A stretch of 64,000 nt of DNA from Aeromonas dhakensis (GCF_000820305.1 NZ_CDBH01000045.1:310001-374000); one strand, 5' to 3'. Positions 1 to 10,189 are shown, counted from the first letter of the stretch. The notes: generated by a model from the letters alone, not told the origin. A program made the numbers and translations.

Positions 1-53
1 AATTGTTTAATAAAAAGTTGCTTTTCTGTGTGTTATTTCGGTTTTTGTTTACG

Positions 54-59
54 TATAAT
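54..59 (+). promoter_or_regulatory. putative -10 element of ndk
   Basis: A perfect TATAAT lies 55 bases upstream of the ndk ATG in an AT-rich stretch. The best -35 candidate, TGTTAT at 31-36 with 17 bases between, is weak, so only the -10 is convincing. Confidence 0.4.
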
Positions 60-113
60 CGCCGCCGAACATGGATTCTAACAATAAATCTCTGTAGTTA
101 AGGAAAGATCTCA

Positions 114-542
114 ATGGCCATCGAACGTACCTTCTCCATCATCAAGCCGGACGCCGTCAGCAAGAACCTGATCGGTGCCATCTACAACCGTTTCGAGAGC
201 GCTGGCCTGAAAGTCATCGCCGCCAAGATGCTGCACATGAGCAGCGAACAAGCCGCCGGTTTCTACGCCGAGCACCAGGGCAAGCCTTTCTATGATGGTC
301 TGGTCAGCTTCATGACCTCCGGCCCCGTCATGATCCAGGTGCTGGAAGGCGAAGAAGCCATCCGTCGTCACCGTGAAATCATGGGCGCCACCAACCCGAA
401 AGAGGCCCTGGCCGGCACCCTGCGCGCCTGCTACGCCGAGAGCATCGATCGCAACGCCGTGCACGGCTCCGATGCGCCGGCCTCTGCCGCTCGTGAAATC
501 GCCTACTTCTTCTCTGACGCCGAGATCTGCCCGCGCGGTTGA
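114..542 (+). CDS. ndk: nucleoside diphosphate kinase
   Basis: Transfers the terminal phosphate from ATP to other (d)NDPs through a phosphohistidine, balancing the nucleotide pools in the cytoplasm. The 142-residue product has the normal family length; the active-site histidine is H117 in the motif NAVHGSD. The ATG follows an AAGGAAAG ribosome-binding site. It is probably a single-gene transcript, with a -10 box upstream and a terminator directly after the stop. In many gammaproteobacteria ndk precedes rlmN, as here. Confidence 0.98.
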   Translation: MAIERTFSIIKPDAVSKNLIGAIYNRFESAGLKVIAAKMLHMSSEQAAGFYAEHQGKPFYDGLVSFMTSGPVMIQVLEGEEAIRRHREIMGATNPKEALAGTLRACYAESIDRNAVHGSDAPASAAREIAYFFSDAEICPRG

Positions 543-563
543 TTTTCGTCAGCAGAATCTCAA

Positions 564-590
564 GGGAGCCTCGGCTCCCTTTTGTTTTTT
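564..590 (+). terminator. rho-independent terminator of ndk
   Basis: Stem GGGAGCC/GGCTCCC with a tiny loop followed by TTTTGTTTTTT. Confidence 0.8.
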
Positions 591-710
591 GGTCATTCGG
601 TCAATATCCCCTTATTCTCCAGGTGGAAAGCCGGACCCATAATTTGTACAATGCCGCCCCCTGACGTAGGTCAGCCGATAATTTATGAAGTGTGTGAGCT
701 GAGGCCCTTG

Positions 711-1814
711 ATGAGCGAAACAAAAACCAACCTGCTGGATCTCGATCGGGATGCCATGCGTGCCTTCTTCGTCGAACTGGGCGAGAAGCCGTTCCGGGCA
801 GATCAGGTAATGAAGTGGATTTATCACTTTGGTTGTGATGATTTCGATCAGATGAACAACGTCAACAAGGTGCTGCGCGAGCGTCTCAAGGAGATCGCCG
901 AGATCCGGGCGCCGGAAGTGAGCCGAGAACAGCGCTCCTCCGACGGTACCATCAAGTGGGCGCTGCAGGTTGGCGGCCAGGAGGTGGAGACCGTCTACAT
1001 CCCCGAGGACGATCGGGCGACCCTGTGTGTCTCTTCCCAGGTGGGCTGCGCCCTGGAGTGCAAGTTCTGCTCCACCGCCCAGCAGGGCTTCAACCGCAAC
1101 CTGAAAGTCTCCGAGATCATCGGTCAGGTGTGGCGTGCCGCCAAGATCGTCGGCGGCAAGCGTCCCATCACCAACGTGGTGATGATGGGCATGGGCGAGC
1201 CGCTGCTCAACCTCGCCAACGTGGTACCGGCCATGCGCCTGATGATGGATGACTACGGCTACGGCATCTCCAAGCGCCGGGTCACCATCTCCACCTCCGG
1301 CGTGGTGCCGGCACTGGACATGCTGGGCGACCAGATCGACGTGGCGCTGGCCATCTCCCTGCACGCCCCCAACGACAAGCTGCGCTCCGAGATCATGCCG
1401 ATCAACGACAAGTACAACATCGAAGCCTTCCTGGCCGGTGTGCGTCGCTACCTCGGCAAGTCCAATGCCAACGGCGGCCGGGTCACGGTGGAGTATGTGC
1501 TGCTCGATCACATCAATGACGACATGCAGCATGCCCATGAGCTGGCCAAGGTGCTCAAGGACACTCCGAGCAAGATCAACCTGATCCCGTTCAACCCCTT
1601 CCCGGGCAACCCCTACGGCAAGCCGAGCAACAGTCGCATCGACCGTTTCTCCAAGGTGCTGATGGAGTACGGCTTCACCGTCATCGTCCGCAAGACCCGT
1701 GGTGACGACATCGATGCCGCCTGCGGTCAGCTGGTGGGGGAGGTGATCGATCGCACCAAGCGCACCATGAAAAATCGGATGCAACAGGATGGGATTTCCG
1801 TCAAAATGGTTTAA
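711..1814 (+). CDS. rlmN: dual-specificity 23S rRNA/tRNA adenine-C2 methyltransferase RlmN
   Basis: Radical-SAM enzyme that methylates C2 of A2503 in 23S rRNA and A37 in some tRNAs. The cluster motif CxxxCxxC is at C113, C117 and C120. C338 (in ACGQL) and C106 match the methyl-carrying and resolving cysteines of the E. coli enzyme. I start at the ATG at 711 (MSETKTN), giving 367 residues. The frame is open further upstream to 582, but that part has no family similarity and overlaps the ndk terminator. pilW follows within 30 bases, so co-transcription is likely. Confidence 0.97.
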   Translation: MSETKTNLLDLDRDAMRAFFVELGEKPFRADQVMKWIYHFGCDDFDQMNNVNKVLRERLKEIAEIRAPEVSREQRSSDGTIKWALQVGGQEVETVYIPEDDRATLCVSSQVGCALECKFCSTAQQGFNRNLKVSEIIGQVWRAAKIVGGKRPITNVVMMGMGEPLLNLANVVPAMRLMMDDYGYGISKRRVTISTSGVVPALDMLGDQIDVALAISLHAPNDKLRSEIMPINDKYNIEAFLAGVRRYLGKSNANGGRVTVEYVLLDHINDDMQHAHELAKVLKDTPSKINLIPFNPFPGNPYGKPSNSRIDRFSKVLMEYGFTVIVRKTRGDDIDAACGQLVGEVIDRTKRTMKNRMQQDGISVKMV

Positions 1815-1841
1815 CTTGCTAAGCCATTGTATAGTCAGGGA

Positions 1842-2618
1842 ATGGATACACGTACATTGATCGTAGTGGCAGCGCTCTGTGCGCTGCCAGGCTGTGTTAC
1901 CGAGACCACTTACGCTGGCCAGAATTCCACCCAGCGTGAGGTCGGTCCCGACCTCAAGGCGGCAGCCCAGACCCGTCTGGATTTGGGCATCCAGTATCTG
2001 CAGCAGGGCAACGCCGAGCAGGCCAAGTTCAACCTTGATCGCGCCCTCCAGTACGACGCCGCCAATCCTCAGGTTTACATCGGTTTTGCCTACTTCTACC
2101 AGCAGGTGCAGGATTACAAGGCGGCCGAAGCCAGTTACCAGAAAGCCCTTGCCGTGGATCCGTCCAATGCTGACGCGATGAACAACTATGGCGCCTTCCT
2201 TTGCAATCGCGGTCGTTTCGACGAGGCGGAGAAAGCCTTCCTGCAGGCCGTCAGCCAGCCGAACTACATCAAGATCGCCGATACCTATGAAAACGCGGCA
2301 CTTTGCGCCGCGCAAAATCGCAGAAATGATAAAGCAAGCGAGTACTATCGCTTGGCCTTGGGGTATAATCCCCGCAATCCAAGGTTATTGCTGGACATGG
2401 CGGAGCTTTCCATGAAAGATGGCAAGCTGCCTGATGTGCAGGCCTATCTCGCCCGTTTTGCCGATGTATCGGACGAGAACGAGAACAGTCTCTGGTTGAG
2501 ATTGCGGCTGGCGCAGGCCATGGACAAACCGGCACTACTTCACCAATTCGGGACTGAGCTGGTAAGGCAATATCCCACTTCGCAACAAGCCAAGCGTTAC
2601 TTAGCCAATGACTACTGA
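1842..2618 (+). CDS. pilW: type IV pilus biogenesis/stability lipoprotein PilW (PilF)
   Basis: TPR lipoprotein needed for stable assembly of the PilQ secretin and type IV pili. The start at 1842 gives a short lipoprotein signal with lipobox LPGC at about residue 18, so the mature protein should be anchored in the outer membrane. Several TPR repeats span roughly residues 40-200. A TTG at 1827 is in frame but would spoil the signal peptide. The stop overlaps the start of rodZ by 11 bases, and the rlmN-pilW-rodZ-ispG-hisS order is conserved in related genomes. Confidence 0.93.
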   Translation: MDTRTLIVVAALCALPGCVTETTYAGQNSTQREVGPDLKAAAQTRLDLGIQYLQQGNAEQAKFNLDRALQYDAANPQVYIGFAYFYQQVQDYKAAEASYQKALAVDPSNADAMNNYGAFLCNRGRFDEAEKAFLQAVSQPNYIKIADTYENAALCAAQNRRNDKASEYYRLALGYNPRNPRLLLDMAELSMKDGKLPDVQAYLARFADVSDENENSLWLRLRLAQAMDKPALLHQFGTELVRQYPTSQQAKRYLANDY

Positions 2619-3543
2619 ACAGCCACACGATTTCCAAGACGACTCCCAGGCAGTTGGCCCAGGCCAGCTGCTGCGCAACGCCCGTGAACAGCTCGGCTGG
2701 ACGCGAGAACAGGTTGCGTCCCGCATTCACCTTCGTCTGACCCTGATTGCCGCGATCGAATCGGATACGTATGACAAACATACCTCCCATACCTTCATCC
2801 GCGGCTATCTGCGCACCTATGCCAAGCTGGTCGGTATTCCGGAAGAGACCATCCTCGCCGCTTATGACAAGCTGGGCCTGACGCCGCCCGACAACATCGA
2901 CATGCAGAGCTTCTCCCGCCGCTCCCGCCAGCAGGCCAATGACAGTCGCCTCAAGGTGGTGACCTGGCTGGTGATCTTGGTGCTGATCGCCCTCTCCGTC
3001 GTCTGGTGGTGGCAGAGCACGGCGCGTCGCTCCGCCGGTGACGAGGCCCTGGCCGCGACCGAAATGGGCGCAGCCCGCAACACCAATACTCCGAGCGCCA
3101 CTCCGGCCGTCGATGTTGCCGAGCCGGTACTGGCTCCTGCCGCTTCCGCCGCCACAGATGCTGCCCCAGTGGTAAGCGATGCTGCCGCGACCACTCTGCC
3201 GGCGGATGTCAGCAGCGCCGTGGCGACCACCACTGCCGAGACGTCTGCTGCTGCCGCCACGCAACCGGCTGACGACACCGCCGCGAGCGAGCCTGCCAAG
3301 GTGCCCCAGCTCAAGATGAGCTTCACCGCCGACTGCTGGCTGGACGTCAAGGATGCCAATGGCAAGACCCTGTTCAGCGGCCTCAAGAAGGCCAATGACG
3401 AACTGGTACTGGAAGGACCCGAGCCGCTCAAATTCATCATTGGTGCGCCCATGGCCATCAATATCGAATACAAGGGCAAGTCCATCGACATGAGCCGTTA
3501 CAACAACGGCCGGACTGCTCGCCTCTCACTGCCGCAGGAGTAA
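2608..3543 (+). CDS. rodZ: cytoskeleton protein RodZ
   Basis: Bitopic membrane protein that links MreB filaments to the cell-wall elongation machinery. The order of parts is clear: a cytoplasmic HTH domain (about 20-85), a single membrane segment (about 113-133, ending in WWWQS), a long Ala/Thr/Ser/Pro-rich periplasmic linker (about 140-230), and a C-terminal beta-rich DUF4115 domain (about 235-311). Its start codon lies inside the end of pilW, suggesting translational coupling. Confidence 0.94.
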   Translation: MTTEQPHDFQDDSQAVGPGQLLRNAREQLGWTREQVASRIHLRLTLIAAIESDTYDKHTSHTFIRGYLRTYAKLVGIPEETILAAYDKLGLTPPDNIDMQSFSRRSRQQANDSRLKVVTWLVILVLIALSVVWWWQSTARRSAGDEALAATEMGAARNTNTPSATPAVDVAEPVLAPAASAATDAAPVVSDAAATTLPADVSSAVATTTAETSAAAATQPADDTAASEPAKVPQLKMSFTADCWLDVKDANGKTLFSGLKKANDELVLEGPEPLKFIIGAPMAINIEYKGKSIDMSRYNNGRTARLSLPQE

Positions 3544-3553
3544 TCTGTCCGCC

Positions 3554-4669
3554 ATGTCCGCTCACGAATCTCCCATCATTCGTCGTAAATCCAGGCAGAT
3601 CATGGTCGGCAACGTACCGGTCGGGGGCGATGCCCCCATCACGGTACAGACCATGACCAACACCAAGACCACGGACGTGGCCGCCACCGTCGAGCAGATC
3701 CAGCGGATCGAGCGGGTCGGTGCCGACATCGTCCGGGTCTCCGTCCCCACCATGGAGGCGGCGGAAGCGTTCAAGCTCATCAAGCAGCAGACCCGCATCC
3801 CCATCGTGGCCGACATCCACTTCGACTACCGCATCGCCCTGAAAGTGGCCGAATACGGCGCCGATTGCCTGCGCATCAACCCGGGCAACATCGGCAACGA
3901 GGAGCGGGTGCGCGCCGTGGTGGACTGTGCCCGCCACTACAACATCCCGATCCGCATCGGCGTCAATGGCGGCTCGCTGGAGCGGGACATCCAGGAAAAA
4001 TATGGCGAACCCACCCCCGAGGCGCTGCTCGAGTCGGCCATGCGCCACGTGGATTATCTGGATCGCCTGAACTTCGACAACTTCAAGGTGAGCGTCAAGG
4101 CTTCCGACGTCTTCCTGGCGGTCGGCGCCTATCGCCTGCTGGCCAAGCAGATCGAGCAGCCGCTGCATCTGGGCATCACAGAAGCGGGTGGTTTTCGCGC
4201 CGGCGCGGTGAAGTCTGCCATCGGTCTGGGCATGCTGCTGAGCGAAGGCATCGGCGACACCCTGCGCATCTCGCTGGCGGCCGATCCGGTGGAAGAGATC
4301 AAGGTGGGCTTTGACATCCTCAAGTCCCTGCGCATCCGTTCCCGCGGCATCAACTTCATCGCCTGCCCCTCCTGCTCCCGCCAGGAGTTCGACGTCATCG
4401 GCACCGTCAATGCGCTGGAAGAGCGGCTCGAAGACATCATCACTCCGATGGATGTCTCCATCATCGGCTGTGTGGTGAACGGTCCGGGGGAGGCGCTGGT
4501 CTCCGATCTGGGCCTTGCCGGGGCGGCCAACAAGAGCGCCTTCTATGAAGGGGGGCAGCGGGTCGACCGGCTCGACAACAAGGATCTCATTCCGACCCTG
4601 GAGCGCCGCATTCGCGCCCGGGCCGCCATGCTGGATCCGGCCAACCAGATCCAGGTGGATAAGGGTTGA
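3554..4669 (+). CDS. ispG: 4-hydroxy-3-methylbut-2-enyl diphosphate synthase (flavodoxin) IspG
   Basis: Converts MEcPP to HMBPP in the MEP isoprenoid pathway, using a [4Fe-4S] cluster. The cluster cysteines are visible at C271, C274 and C306, with the conserved glutamate E313 in NGPGEA. The product is 371 residues, the usual length for the short bacterial form. It starts 10 bases after rodZ; the nearest GGAG is about 13 bases upstream of the ATG, so initiation may rely on coupling to rodZ translation. Confidence 0.98.
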   Translation: MSAHESPIIRRKSRQIMVGNVPVGGDAPITVQTMTNTKTTDVAATVEQIQRIERVGADIVRVSVPTMEAAEAFKLIKQQTRIPIVADIHFDYRIALKVAEYGADCLRINPGNIGNEERVRAVVDCARHYNIPIRIGVNGGSLERDIQEKYGEPTPEALLESAMRHVDYLDRLNFDNFKVSVKASDVFLAVGAYRLLAKQIEQPLHLGITEAGGFRAGAVKSAIGLGMLLSEGIGDTLRISLAADPVEEIKVGFDILKSLRIRSRGINFIACPSCSRQEFDVIGTVNALEERLEDIITPMDVSIIGCVVNGPGEALVSDLGLAGAANKSAFYEGGQRVDRLDNKDLIPTLERRIRARAAMLDPANQIQVDKG

Positions 4670-4677
4670 GCAACCAA

Positions 4678-4703
4678 GGGCCACTCAGGGTGGCCCTGTC
4701 TTT
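4678..4703 (+). terminator. terminator after ispG
   Basis: Stem GGGCCAC/GTGGCCC with a five-base loop, then TGTCTTT. It is followed by a separate promoter for hisS. Confidence 0.6.
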
Positions 4704-4742
4704 AGGTTGCTGATTTTACATCCCGCATTGGAATACCCTGAT

Positions 4743-4771
4743 TTTACCTCGGGGTCGAAAATCCCTATAAT
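4743..4771 (+). promoter_or_regulatory. sigma-70-type promoter of hisS
   Basis: TTTACC at 4743-4748 and a perfect TATAAT at 4766-4771 are separated by 17 bases. The -10 lies 37 bases before the hisS GTG. Confidence 0.65.
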
Positions 4772-4807
4772 GCGGCCAAATTTTACCTCTTTTTCTCGAG
4801 TATCAAC

Positions 4808-6085
4808 GTGGCAAAACAGATCCAAGCTATTCGCGGTATGAATGATTGCCTGCCGGAGCAGAGCCCGGTATGGCAGAAAGTAGAAGAGATCCTGCGCCAG
4901 GTCGTGGCCAGCTATGGCTACAGCGAAGTGCGCATGCCGATTGTCGAGCAGACCCATCTGTTCAAGCGCGCCATCGGTGAAGTGACCGACGTGGTCGAAA
5001 AAGAGATGTACACCTTTGAAGACCGCAACGGCGACAGCCTGAGCCTGCGTCCGGAAGGGACCGCCAGCTGCGTGCGTGCCGGTATCGAGCACGGTCTGCT
5101 TTACAACCAGGAACGCCGGATGTGGTACATGGGCCCCATGTTCCGTCACGAGCGTCCCCAGAAGGGCCGTTATCGCCAGTTCCACCAGTTCGGGGTCGAG
5201 TTGTTTGGCATCAACGGGCCGGACATCGATGCCGAGCTCATCATGCTGACTCACCGCCTGTGGCGTCTGTTCGGCATCAGTGAACACGTGACCCTGCAGC
5301 TCAACACCCTCGGTCAGAGCGCCGAGCGTGCCGCCTATCGCGATGCGCTGGTCGCCTACCTGGAGCAGTACAAGAGCGAGCTGGACGAAGAGAGCCAGCG
5401 CCGCATGTACAGCAACCCGCTGCGGGTGCTTGACTCCAAGGACGAGAAGGTACAAGCCATCCTGGTGGGCGCGCCGCGTCTGTTCGATCACCTGGGCGAA
5501 GAGAGCCTGGCCCACTTCGAGGGGCTCAAGCGCCTGCTCGAGTCTGCCGGCATCAAGTACGAGGTAAACGAGCGTTTGGTGCGCGGCCTCGACTACTACA
5601 ACCTCACCGTGTTCGAGTGGGTCACCAACAGCCTGGGTGCCCAGGGCACCGTCTGTGCCGGTGGCCGCTACGATGGCCTGGTGGAGCAGCTGGGCGGTCA
5701 GCCGACCCCGGCGGTGGGCTTTGCCATGGGCATGGAGCGTCTGGTGCTGATGCTGGAAACCCTCGAGCTCAATGCCGACATCCGCCCGGCGGTGGATGTC
5801 TATCTCTGCATGGTGGGTGAGGGCACTGAACAGGCCGGTTTCCAGCTGGCAGAGCGGCTGCGTGATGCCCTGCCTGATTTGCGCCTGATGAGCCACTGCG
5901 GCGGCGGCAACTTCAAGAAACAACTCAAGCGTGCCGACAAGAGCGGCGCGGCCATTGCCCTGATCCTTGGCGAGACCGAGGTGCAAAACGGGGAGATCAC
6001 CATCAAATATCTGCGTGGCCAGGCCGAGCAACAGACCGTCACGGTCGACGCCGCCATTGCCCTGCTGGCAGCGAAAGGAGAGTAA
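4808..6085 (+). CDS. hisS: histidyl-tRNA synthetase
   Basis: Class II aminoacyl-tRNA synthetase charging tRNA-His in the cytoplasm. The 425-residue product shows motif 2 ([16 protein letters not shown]), the histidine-specific GLDYYN segment, motif 3 (GFAMGMERL), and a C-terminal anticodon-binding domain. Translation starts at GTG. yfgM begins three bases after its stop and bamB overlaps yfgM, so hisS-yfgM-bamB is one operon. Confidence 0.98.
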   Translation: MAKQIQAIRGMNDCLPEQSPVWQKVEEILRQVVASYGYSEVRMPIVEQTHLFKRAIGEVTDVVEKEMYTFEDRNGDSLSLRPEGTASCVRAGIEHGLLYNQERRMWYMGPMFRHERPQKGRYRQFHQFGVELFGINGPDIDAELIMLTHRLWRLFGISEHVTLQLNTLGQSAERAAYRDALVAYLEQYKSELDEESQRRMYSNPLRVLDSKDEKVQAILVGAPRLFDHLGEESLAHFEGLKRLLESAGIKYEVNERLVRGLDYYNLTVFEWVTNSLGAQGTVCAGGRYDGLVEQLGGQPTPAVGFAMGMERLVLMLETLELNADIRPAVDVYLCMVGEGTEQAGFQLAERLRDALPDLRLMSHCGGGNFKKQLKRADKSGAAIALILGETEVQNGEITIKYLRGQAEQQTVTVDAAIALLAAKGE

Positions 6086-6088
6086 GCT

Positions 6089-6739
6089 GTGGAAGTTTAT
6101 ACCACCGAAGAACAACAGGTTGAGGTCATCAAGAACTGGTGGAAAGAGAACGGAACCTCGGTGATCGCAGGAACTGTTATCGGTCTGGTTGGACTCTTTG
6201 GCTGGCGCTACTACAACGAGCATCAGCAGACCACCCAGGAAGCCGCCTCCCAGGCTTACAACGAGATGAGCGCCCAGCTGGCCAAGGGTGACGCGGCCGG
6301 CTTCGAGCAGGCACAAAGCTTCATCAGCGCCCACAAGGGCGACTCCTACGCCGAGCTGGCGGCGCTGCAACTGGCGGCGGCCGCGGTCAAGGCGGACAAG
6401 CTGGATCTGGCGGCCGAGCAGCTGACCCAGGTGGCCACCAGCGGTGACGAGAGCATTCGTCCCATCGCTGCCCTGCGTCTGGCCCGGGTGCTGAACGATC
6501 AGGGCAAGGCCGATGAAGCGCTGGCCCAGCTTGGCAAGATCAACAACGACGCCTTCAAGGCCCAGGTGGCCGAAGTGCGCGGCGACATCCTGCAAAAGCA
6601 GGGCAAGAGCGAAGAGGCTCGCGATGCCTATCAGGCGGCGGCCGATGCCGGCGGTCTGCAGAGCAGCGCCGAGCTCAAGCTGAAGATGGACGATCTGGCG
6701 TTGCCAGCGGTGACCACGGGTGAGGCTCCGGATGCGTAA
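6089..6739 (+). CDS. yfgM: YfgM family ancillary SecYEG translocon protein
   Basis: Inner-membrane protein with a large periplasmic TPR domain; in E. coli it associates with SecYEG and PpiD and helps periplasmic chaperone traffic. Here, 216 residues show a short cytoplasmic N-terminus, one membrane segment (about 24-42) and an alpha-helical TPR region to the end. The GTG start follows AAAGGAGAG, which also contains the hisS stop. Its last codons overlap the bamB start by eight bases, linking it to outer-membrane assembly. Confidence 0.92.
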   Translation: MEVYTTEEQQVEVIKNWWKENGTSVIAGTVIGLVGLFGWRYYNEHQQTTQEAASQAYNEMSAQLAKGDAAGFEQAQSFISAHKGDSYAELAALQLAAAAVKADKLDLAAEQLTQVATSGDESIRPIAALRLARVLNDQGKADEALAQLGKINNDAFKAQVAEVRGDILQKQGKSEEARDAYQAAADAGGLQSSAELKLKMDDLALPAVTTGEAPDA

Positions 6740-7916
6740 TCTGTTCAAGATGGTGGCGTTGGGGGCTGCGGTCTCCTTCGCCCTGCAGGGCTGCTCCCTG
6801 TTCAGTTCGGAAGAGGATCTCAACCCCATGGCCCCGCTGCCCAAGGTCGAGTCCGCGTTCACGGCCGATACCGCCTGGTCCTCCTCGGTGGGTGACGGCA
6901 TCGGTGACTTCTACTCCCAGCTCAAGCCGGTGGTGGAAGAGGAGCGCATCTATGCGGCGGCCCGTGACGGTGACGTCACCGCCTTTGACCGCGAAAGCGG
7001 CAAGGAGCTGTGGAGCGTCGATCTGGCGGATCTGCCAATCAACGCCGACAAGCGCAGCGCCCGCCTCTCCGGTGGCCTGGTTTCCCGCTACGGCAAGCTG
7101 TTCCTGGGTTCCGAGAACGGGGTGGTCTACGCCCTGAACGAAGAGAACGGGGAAGTGCTGTGGCAGACCACGGTACCGGGTGAAGTTGTGGCGAGCCCCG
7201 CCGTCGAGGATGGCCGGGTGGTGGTACTGACCACCTCGGGTCGCCTGGTGGCGCTTGATACCGACGAGGGCAAGCTGCAGTGGACCCTGGCGGAAGAGCA
7301 GCCGCCGCTGACCCTGCGCAGCGCCGGTGCCCCCATCATCACCAACGGCGCCGTGCTGTACGGCCGCGCCGATGGCAAGGTGGGCATCGCCCTGCTGAGC
7401 AACGGCCAGCCGGTGCGCCAGTCCAAGGTGGCCGACCCGCGCGGCGCCACCGAGCTCGACCGCATGGTGGACGTGGATGCCACGCCGCTCATCGCCGGCG
7501 ATGAGCTCTATGCCATCGCGTATAATGGCCAGTTGATGGCGCGCAAGCTGATGAGCGGTGACGAAGTGTGGAAGCGCAAGTATTCCGGCTACCGCGACAT
7601 GGCGGTGACCGGCAATGCCATCGTGCTGACCGACAGCCGCAGCCATCTGTTTGCGGTCGACCGTCGCAACGGTCTCGAGCTGTGGTCCAACACCCAGCTG
7701 GAAAACCGCACCGTGACCGCCCCCGTCATCATGGGTGACTATGTGGTGGTCGGCGATGTGGAAGGTTACCTGTATTGGCTGGATCGGACCGACGGGTCCA
7801 TCAAGGCCATGCAGCAGCTCGACAGCAGTGGTCTGTACGCCGCCCCCTTGGTGGACGGTGACACCCTGTATGTGCAGAGCCGTGGCGGCAAGCTGTACGC
7901 TGTCAAGCGTCCCTGA
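6732..7916 (+). CDS. bamB: outer membrane protein assembly factor BamB
   Basis: Lipoprotein of the BAM complex that inserts beta-barrel proteins into the outer membrane. I use the ATG at 6732, which gives 394 residues, a lipoprotein signal with lipobox LQGC at about residue 20, and Ser at +2 (outer-membrane sorting). The rest is an eight-bladed PQQ-like beta-propeller with repeated Gly-x-(V/L)-x-A-L-(D/N) strands. An in-frame GTG at 6720 would only add four residues. Confidence 0.96.
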   Translation: MRNLFKMVALGAAVSFALQGCSLFSSEEDLNPMAPLPKVESAFTADTAWSSSVGDGIGDFYSQLKPVVEEERIYAAARDGDVTAFDRESGKELWSVDLADLPINADKRSARLSGGLVSRYGKLFLGSENGVVYALNEENGEVLWQTTVPGEVVASPAVEDGRVVVLTTSGRLVALDTDEGKLQWTLAEEQPPLTLRSAGAPIITNGAVLYGRADGKVGIALLSNGQPVRQSKVADPRGATELDRMVDVDATPLIAGDELYAIAYNGQLMARKLMSGDEVWKRKYSGYRDMAVTGNAIVLTDSRSHLFAVDRRNGLELWSNTQLENRTVTAPVIMGDYVVVGDVEGYLYWLDRTDGSIKAMQQLDSSGLYAAPLVDGDTLYVQSRGGKLYAVKRP

Positions 7917-7938
7917 TCGCCCGATAATGTGAATATCC

Positions 7939-7967
7939 GGCTCCTGGTCTTCGGACCCGGAGCCTTT
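7939..7967 (+). terminator. terminator between bamB and der
   Basis: Stem GGCTCC-t-GGTC, TTCG tetraloop, GACC-c-GGAGCC, then TTT. The short T tract suggests partial read-through into der. Confidence 0.55.
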
Positions 7968-7990
7968 GTCGTCTTGAGAATGAGGCTTTT

Positions 7991-9490
7991 ATGACTCCTG
8001 TAGTAGCCCTGGTGGGCCGCCCCAACGTGGGGAAATCCACCCTGTTTAACCGCCTGACCCGTACCCGGGACGCCCTGGTGGCCGACTTCCCCGGTCTGAC
8101 CCGGGACCGCAAATATGGCCAGGCGAAGCTGGGCGAGCTGGAATTTATCGTGGTGGATACCGGTGGTATCGACGGCACCGAAGAGGGGATCGAGCTGAAG
8201 ATGGCCGAGCAGTCCCTGCTGGCCATCGAAGAGGCCGATGTGGTGCTGTTCATGGTGGATGCCCGCGCCGGTCTGACCGCGGCGGATCAGGCCATCGCCG
8301 AGCACCTGCGCAAGACCCACAAGAAGGTATTTCTGGTGGCCAACAAGACCGACGGCATCGACGGTGACTCCGCCGTCTCCGAGTTCTACGGTCTGGCCCT
8401 GGGCGAGGTCTACCAGATGGCGGCCGCCCACGGTCGCGGCGTATTGAGCCTGCTCGAGCTGGCGCTGGCCCCCCATCTGGAGACCCTGGTCGAAGCCGCC
8501 GGCGAAGAAGCCGAGCTGGATGAAGAAGAGGAAGACTTCGACGAAGAGGCCCTGCTGCGCATGGTGGCTGCCGGTGAACTCGACACCAAGGAAGACACCA
8601 AGGAGACCCCGTTCGCCGACCTGCCCATCAAGTTCGCCATCGTCGGTCGTCCCAACGTCGGCAAGTCGACCCTGACCAACCGCATGCTGGGTGAAGATCG
8701 GGTCATCGTCTATGACATGCCGGGCACCACCCGCGACTCCGTCTACATCCCGATGGAGCGCGACGAGCAGAAGTACGTCATCATCGACACCGCCGGCGTG
8801 CGTCGTCGCGGCAAGGTGCACGAGACGGTGGAGAAGTTCTCCGTCATCAAGACCCTCAAGGCGATTGAAGATGCCAACGTCTGCCTGCTGGTGATCGACG
8901 CCCAGGAGACCATCACCGATCAGGATCTCAGCATCCTCGGTTTCGTGCTCAACACCGGCCGCTCCGTGGTGCTGGTAGTGAACAAGTGGGACGGTCTGGA
9001 TCAGAAGGTGAAAGAGGACGTTAAGAACGAGCTCGATCGTCGTCTGGGCTTCATCGACTTCGCCCGCGTGCACTTCATCTCCGCCCTGCACGGCAGCGGC
9101 GTCGGCCACCTGTTCGAATCCATCCAGGAGGCCTACCAGTCCGCCACCCGCCGTACCAGCACCGCCATGCTGACCCGTATCATGCAGATGGCGCAGGAAG
9201 ACCACCAGCCGCCCATGGTGAACGGTCGCCGGGTCAAGCTGAAGTACGCCCACGCCGGTGGCTACAACCCGCCGCGCATCGTGATCCACGGCAACCAGCT
9301 CAACGACCTGCCGGACTCCTACAAGCGCTACCTCATCAACTACTTCCGCAAGTCGTTGAAAATCATGGGGACGCCGGTTCGGGTCGAGTTCCAGGAGTCG
9401 GTCAACCCGTTCGAGGGCAAGAAGAACACCCTGACCCTGAGCCAGGAGCGCCAGCGCAAGCGCCTGCTCAAGGCCAAAGCCAAGAAATAA
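7991..9490 (+). CDS. der: ribosome biogenesis GTPase Der (EngA)
   Basis: Essential double GTPase that acts in 50S subunit maturation. The 499-residue protein has two G domains, each with a P-loop (GRPNVGKST at about residue 9 and about 218), a DTGG or DTAG switch, and an NKxD motif (NKTDG, NKWDG). They are joined by a very acidic linker at about residues 170-195, and the protein ends in a KH-like domain and a basic tail. This is the usual architecture, slightly extended in the acidic linker. Confidence 0.98.
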   Translation: MTPVVALVGRPNVGKSTLFNRLTRTRDALVADFPGLTRDRKYGQAKLGELEFIVVDTGGIDGTEEGIELKMAEQSLLAIEEADVVLFMVDARAGLTAADQAIAEHLRKTHKKVFLVANKTDGIDGDSAVSEFYGLALGEVYQMAAAHGRGVLSLLELALAPHLETLVEAAGEEAELDEEEEDFDEEALLRMVAAGELDTKEDTKETPFADLPIKFAIVGRPNVGKSTLTNRMLGEDRVIVYDMPGTTRDSVYIPMERDEQKYVIIDTAGVRRRGKVHETVEKFSVIKTLKAIEDANVCLLVIDAQETITDQDLSILGFVLNTGRSVVLVVNKWDGLDQKVKEDVKNELDRRLGFIDFARVHFISALHGSGVGHLFESIQEAYQSATRRTSTAMLTRIMQMAQEDHQPPMVNGRRVKLKYAHAGGYNPPRIVIHGNQLNDLPDSYKRYLINYFRKSLKIMGTPVRVEFQESVNPFEGKKNTLTLSQERQRKRLLKAKAKK

Positions 9491-9495
9491 GGCCC

Positions 9496-9525
9496 AGCGG
9501 CTGCCCTCACCGGCAGCCGCTTTTC
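9496..9525 (+). terminator. terminator of der
   Basis: Ten-base stem AGCGGCTGCC/GGCAGCCGCT with a six-base loop, then TTTCT. Confidence 0.75.
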
Positions 9526-9599
9526 TAGTGGTCTATTGAAGGGGAGGGGAATGTGCAGTGGGGCCGCCCAGTGCACATTCACTTTGCAAGGAGCCAACC

Positions 9600-9833
9600 A
9601 TGAGTCAACTTGTCTGCCCTGCCTGCCAGGGCGAGCTGGACAGCCGCAGCCGCGAGACCACCTGTGGTCAATGCCAGGCCCGTTACCAGATCCGGGCGCT
9701 CTGCCCGACCTGCCGGCAGGAGCTGGAGCGGCTCAAGGCCTGCGGCGCGGTGGATTACTTCTGCAACCACTGCAACAGCCTGGTGTCGAAGCGGGCAGTG
9801 CTCTTCGAGGTGAGCCCGCTGACGGAAAATTGA
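9600..9833 (+). CDS. yfgJ: small zinc-ribbon protein, YfgJ family
   Basis: A 77-residue cytoplasmic protein of unknown function. Four CxxC pairs are visible (CPAC, CGQC, CPTC, CNHC), which predict two zinc-binding ribbons. The ATG at 9600 follows AAGGAGCCAACC, a good ribosome-binding site; the frame is open further upstream but without similarity. E. coli yfgJ also sits beside der, which supports the assignment. Function is inferred only from the metal ribbons. Confidence 0.85.
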   Translation: MSQLVCPACQGELDSRSRETTCGQCQARYQIRALCPTCRQELERLKACGAVDYFCNHCNSLVSKRAVLFEVSPLTEN

Positions 9834-9840
9834 GGCAATA

Positions 9841-9866
9841 AAAAACCCGGCGAATGCCGGGTTTAT
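9841..9866 (-). terminator. terminator pointing to the minus strand
   Basis: Stem AAACCCGGC/GCCGGGTTT with a four-base loop. Read on the minus strand it is followed by a TTTTTTATT tract; read on the plus strand the tract is only TTTA. It therefore mainly ends a leftward transcript, consistent with the small leftward ORF at 9863-10009, while also closing yfgJ weakly. Confidence 0.7.
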
Positions 9867-10009
9867 GCTGTGTGCTCTGCTATCAGCAAGGTGAAGGAGC
9901 GGTTTCGGCGCCATATCTTGCGTTTGATCTCGTTGAGCTTGAGCTTGCGTCTGGGGCTCCAGCCGCACCTTGTCTTCTTGACCAGTGTCGTTCTTCTGCG
10001 AGCTCGCAT
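9863..10009 (-). CDS. candidate small basic protein (48 residues)
   Basis: Not recognised. The ORF has a GGGAGGAG ribosome-binding site six bases before the ATG, and its TAA lies at the edge of a leftward terminator, so it occupies a complete expression unit after mltF. The predicted protein has 17 Lys/Arg and only two acidic residues in 48, with three Trp or Cys residues (C15, W17, W33). That composition would suit nucleic-acid or ribosome binding, but this is inference. An in-frame ATG at 10036 would extend it by nine residues. It may be co-transcribed with mltF. Confidence 0.45.
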   Translation of the reverse strand: MRARRRTTLVKKTRCGWSPRRKLKLNEIKRKIWRRNRSFTLLIAEHTA

Positions 10010-10056
10010 CTTGGTCTCCTCCCATGGGGTGGCCATCCCGGCCTTGGGTGATGATG

Positions 10057-10133
10057 GGAGCCTATCTGAAAGTGCTGTCATCCGAGTGCAAGTGGATGAA
10101 ATAGTGCGATAAAAACAGATTCGGATAGGCTCC
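10057..10133. repeat. perfect 10-base inverted repeat in the mltF downstream region
   Basis: GGAGCCTATC at 10057-10066 and GATAGGCTCC at 10124-10133 are exact reverse complements. Inside them CATCC (10079-10083) and GGATG (10094-10098) can form a second stem. On the leftward RNA this nested hairpin lies between the mltF stop and the small ORF. The remaining bases of the 356-base yfgJ-mltF gap show nothing else I can name. Confidence 0.6.
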
Positions 10134-10189
10134 GGTGTGGTCGGATGGTAACAGAGAAACCACCCGAAAAACAAACCTGTCAACAGGGA

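Noticed and set aside
612..2315. Long minus-strand ORF opposite rlmN and pilW (and similar antisense ORFs opposite ispG, hisS, der, purL, nuo genes and rpsA)
   Set aside because: GC-rich DNA leaves the complementary frames open. These have no ribosome-binding sites or family similarity and lie opposite well-supported genes.
9579..10025. 148-codon minus-strand ORF overlapping yfgJ
   Set aside because: It runs antisense through yfgJ and its terminator and shows no conserved features; the overlapping 48-codon ORF has better signals.
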